Below are positions 4,074 to 6,424 of a DNA stretch of 6,424 nt, one piece after another. How positions within the stretch are numbered: the first letter of the stretch is position 1; the number at the start of each line of letters is the position of its first letter. The translations under genes were made by a program, and so were the position numbers. The notes under the pieces are model-generated. The model had not been told where the DNA came from. It made no database searches and saw only the letters and a list, made by a program, of their open reading frames with translations. The DNA is from Acidobacteriota bacterium (GTDB lineage Bacteria; Acidobacteriota; Terriglobia; Acidiferrales; UBA7541), in the NCBI GenBank assembly GCA_003131985.1, contig PKWH01000227.1:1-6424 (forward strand). Direction: 5' to 3'.

Positions 4074-6424
4074 ATGATAGTTTCAGCCAAACTGAAAAGT
4101 TCGCGGTCGGATCGCCCACGCAGTCTGAATTCCAATTTCGCTGCGCTGCGAGCTTGTCGGCATCTCTTCACTCGCAGGATCTCTCCCGGCATGATGTCAA
4201 TTCTCCTGATTGCGCTCGTGGGCTGCGGTTACGCTTTTGCTCCGCCAACGCCACCGCCGCCGACGGTCACCGTTTCGATTCAACCCGCGAGCGCCAGCCT
4301 CTTCCTCGGCCAAACGCAGGCATTTCAGGCCACCGTCGTCGGCAGCACGAACACAAACGTCACCTGGCAAGTAAACGGCGTCGCGGGCGGAAGCACGTCT
4401 GCTGGGACAATTTCGTCGTCGGGCCTCTTCACTGCCCCCGCAATTCTGCCGCCCAGCGCGAACGTAACCGTCACAGCCGTAAGCCAGGTCAATCCGAAAG
4501 ACAGCGCATCAGTCCCCGTAACTCTCCAAGACAACATCGTGGTGAACGTTCTCCCGCTATCAGTAACAGTCTCAACTTCAGCGGCTCAAGTGTTCACCGC
4601 ATCCGTTACAGGAACTGGCAGCCCGTCAACCGCCGTCACCTGGAGCGTGAACGGCATCGCCGGAGGGAACGCAACCTTCGGTACGATTGCCTCGAACGGC
4701 TCAGCATCGGCCGTTTACACCGCACCGGCAGCGCCGCCAACCCCCGCGACCGTGACCGTTACTGCCACCAGCGTCGCAGACACCTCGAAATCCGCAAACG
4801 CCAGCGTCACCGTTGTCTGTAACGGCGCAAATTCAATGTCGCCCTCCGCCGCTAACGTCGCACTCAGCGCAACGCAAACTTTCACCGCCTCCTTCTGTCC
4901 CGCGTCCACCACAACGATCGTCTGGGACGTGAATGGCGTCCCAGGCGGCAACGCAACGCTTGGCACCATCGTCAGCACCAGCGCCAACGCAGCGCAATAC
5001 ACCGCACCCACAAGTTTGCCTCCGACCAATCCGGTCACCATTCATGCAGTTGCCGGCGGCGCGACAGTGTCTGCCGCAGTCACAATCGTCAGCAATGTCA
5101 CCGTTGCAGTTGCGCCCTCCGGCGTGTCGGTCGCAATCACTCAACGAACTACACTAACCCCCACGGTCGCCGGCACATCGAACACCGCCGTCACCTGGAC
5201 AGTCAATGGAATCCCCAATGGCAACGCAATCCTCGGCCAAATCTGCCAGCCCGCCTCCGTTCCCTGCGCCGCGCCGGCAGCGCCCGCGTCCGGCAGTGTG
5301 GATTTTCTCGCTCCAGCGGCAGTTCCCTCGTCAGATCCCGTCACCGTCACGGCAACAAGCGCCGCCGATCCCACGCGCAGCGGCACCTCGATCGTAATCA
5401 TCACCGGCCCAACCGGAGCAACCTCCGTCTCCATCTCACCAGCATTCGCATTCATCGCTCCTTCCACCGCCGCGCTTTCTCAACAGCGCTTCGTCGCCAC
5501 CGTCACCGGCGACTCAAACACGAGCGTCACCTGGGCAGTCCAAAGCGCCGTACTCGGCCAAGGCTGTTCCGGCGCTGCTTGCGGTTCGGTGGACGCAACC
5601 GGCCTCTACTCCGCCCCCACCGCCGCTCCTTCGCCCAACGGCATTTCCGTCATCGCCACCAGCCTAGCCGACGGCACAAAATCGGCTACCGCTGCCGTCA
5701 CCATCACCAGCGGCCCCGCAATCGAAGTGATTCTTCCGTCCAGCGTGATGGCCGGCGCAGTGGAAAGTTTTCCCTTCTCCGTGCAAGGCCTGAATTTCGT
5801 CGCAGGATCCGGAAGCGCCGCGTCCACGATCTTGATCAACGGCACAGCGCGCGCCACCACATGCCCCAACGCGAATACTTGCTCCACAGCGCTCAATCCA
5901 GCAGACGTGCAATCCGCCGCCACGCTGACAATGCAAATCCAGAATCCGTCTCCACAGGCGCAACTCTCGAATCCAGTTCTTTTCGTCATCGTCCCCTTCG
6001 ACATCTCCGTTGGCGTGATTGCTCTCAGTGCGGCTCAACCCGCATCCACCGGCACAAACATAATCGTCACCGAGCCCACCACCGCAGCCGCCTCCGCACC
6101 TATCAATGTGGATTCAATTGGCTTCCTCACCGCAAACAGTTGCGAAGTGCAGGCCTCGCCTCTAACTGTCACTCGCCCCTCTTCCGGCACTTCCACCGTG
6201 AGCCTTTGCATTCACGGAAATTTGCTCGACCCCACTTTCACCTACGTTTTCACCGGCCCATCCGGCGGAGACATCAGCGTCACCGCCTCCGCCGTCAACG
6301 GCCTGTTCCCCAATACCATCGAGCTCGACCTGCAAATTTCCAGCGCCACTCTTCCCGGCGTCCGCACGCTTTTCGTCACCACGCTGAACAACGATCGCGC
6401 AGCAGCCACCGCAATGCTGGAGGT
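4074..6424 (+). CDS. Large predicted lipoprotein with five Ig-like repeats and IPT/TIG-like domains (runs off right edge)
   Basis: The frame is open for 783 codons and has no stop before the window end. From the ATG at 4074, residues 34-51 (TRRISPGMMSILLIALVGC) form a basic, then hydrophobic signal with lipobox LVGC and Cys51; a Pro-rich linker PPTPPPP follows. A start at 4191 has a poor AGGA site 11 nt upstream and would leave a signal without positive charge, so 4074 is preferred, though it lacks a Shine-Dalgarno. Five Ig-like repeats (BIG2-like) span residues 65-547, each with VTW-x-VNG or a variant. Residues 548-641 resemble an IPT/TIG domain (VMAGAVESFPFSVQGLNFVAGS...ILINGTAR) and 642-783 another divergent beta domain (PGVRTLFVTTLNNDRAAATAMLE). 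Cysteines come in close pairs (QICQPASVPC, QGCSGAACG, TTCPNANTC), fitting an oxidising exterior. Ser/Thr/Ala-rich and charge-poor. Probable surface-anchored structural or adhesive protein; the role is inferred. Confidence 0.85.
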   Translation, partial: MIVSAKLKSSRSDRPRSLNSNFAALRACRHLFTRRISPGMMSILLIALVGCGYAFAPPTPPPPTVTVSIQPASASLFLGQTQAFQATVVGSTNTNVTWQVNGVAGGSTSAGTISSSGLFTAPAILPPSANVTVTAVSQVNPKDSASVPVTLQDNIVVNVLPLSVTVSTSAAQVFTASVTGTGSPSTAVTWSVNGIAGGNATFGTIASNGSASAVYTAPAAPPTPATVTVTATSVADTSKSANASVTVVCNGANSMSPSAANVALSATQTFTASFCPASTTTIVWDVNGVPGGNATLGTIVSTSANAAQYTAPTSLPPTNPVTIHAVAGGATVSAAVTIVSNVTVAVAPSGVSVAITQRTTLTPTVAGTSNTAVTWTVNGIPNGNAILGQICQPASVPCAAPAAPASGSVDFLAPAAVPSSDPVTVTATSAADPTRSGTSIVIITGPTGATSVSISPAFAFIAPSTAALSQQRFVATVTGDSNTSVTWAVQSAVLGQGCSGAACGSVDATGLYSAPTAAPSPNGISVIATSLADGTKSATAAVTITSGPAIEVILPSSVMAGAVESFPFSVQGLNFVAGSGSAASTILINGTARATTCPNANTCSTALNPADVQSAATLTMQIQNPSPQAQLSNPVLFVIVPFDISVGVIALSAAQPASTGTNIIVTEPTTAAASAPINVDSIGFLTANSCEVQASPLTVTRPSSGTSTVSLCIHGNLLDPTFTYVFTGPSGGDISVTASAVNGLFPNTIELDLQISSATLPGVRTLFVTTLNNDRAAATAMLE
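4081..4097. other. Small hairpin in the leader or early codons of the lipoprotein gene
   Basis: TTTCAG-CCAAA-CTGAAA is a perfect 6-bp stem with a 5-nt loop, 12 nt after the predicted sigma54 start site. If translation starts at 4191 it lies in a 5' leader; if at 4074 it covers codons 3-8. It is AT-rich and weak. Confidence 0.3.
4266..5714 (+). repeat. Five tandem Ig-like domain repeats within the lipoprotein gene
   Basis: Units by sequence: 4266-4535, 4536-4823, 4824-5096, 5097-5408 and 5409-5714 (90, 96, 91, 104 and 102 codons). Shared order: a VTVSxxPSxxxV strand, a Q-x-F-x-A-x-V strand, TW-x-VNG, a G-x-I/YTAP segment, and VTVTATSxAD-x-(K/R)S. GTCACCTGG is conserved in DNA at 4359, 4635, 5190 and 5526; unit 3 has GTCTGG instead. 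Units 4 and 5 carry extra cysteine-paired loops. Sequence divergence between units indicates old duplications, not recent copying. Confidence 0.8.

Noticed and set aside
4180..4201. Perfect TTGACA on the minus strand at 4201-4196 as promoter of a leftward RNA ending at the 4024 terminator
   Set aside because: No acceptable -10 box is found 16-18 bp downstream (CTGCGA at 17), and the hexamer lies in lipoprotein codons.
3863..4822. 319-aa plus-strand frame
   Set aside because: It is Arg/His/Ser-rich, starts in non-coding control DNA and overlaps the lipoprotein frame, which has the signal peptide and clear domain repeats.
4715..6038. Several 100-130 aa minus-strand frames opposite the lipoprotein
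   Set aside because: They mirror the Ala/Thr/Val/Gly-rich repeat codons on the other strand and lack their own start signals.
1..6424. CRISPR array, tRNA/rRNA, insertion sequence or phage gene
   Set aside because: No regular short repeats with spacers, no tRNA-like cloverleaf noticed by eye, and no transposase, integrase or phage motif in any frame I read.

Overview
The window is about 58-60% GC by eye. It carries an ECF sigma factor with a zinc-type anti-sigma factor, short conserved proteins of unknown function, and a very long exported protein built from Ig-like repeats. That combination, and the style of the repeat protein, suggest a soil bacterium of the Acidobacteriota (Terriglobia / Koribacter-like). 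This taxonomic placement is inference; there is no marker gene here.

Layout. Bases 1-106 (minus) hold the N-terminus of a MoaD-like sulfur carrier that runs off the left edge. Bases 107-411 are a divergent intergenic region. Bases 412-1314 (plus) encode a complete TIGR01777/YfcH-type NAD(P)-dependent SDR epimerase. It converges on a four-gene minus-strand block that reads from 3797 down to 1404: a 121-aa protein of unknown function, an ECF sigma factor, a membrane anti-sigma factor (overlapping the sigma gene by 31 nt), and a small exported protein. Tight spacing suggests one operon. A near-consensus sigma70 promoter sits 7 nt before the first ATG, so the operon mRNA is probably leaderless.

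Bases 3798-4073 are a control region between divergent genes. From left to right it contains the sigma70 promoter (minus), a cluster of CCATT/AATGG dyads that may be part of a dispersed palindromic repeat or an enhancer, a minus-strand intrinsic terminator, and a very good -24/-12 (sigma54) promoter on the plus strand. The terminator and the sigma54 promoter share bases. Bases 4074-6424 (plus) encode a large predicted lipoprotein, open at the right edge, with five Ig-like repeats of about 90-104 residues followed by IPT/TIG-like domains.

How the parts may work together: the sigma/anti-sigma pair is a standard envelope signalling module, with the exported product of the third gene as a possible sensor partner or output. 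The surface repeat protein appears to be separately controlled by sigma54. The most useful observations are the paired control elements in 3798-4073 and the A8 tract in the sigma/anti-sigma overlap.
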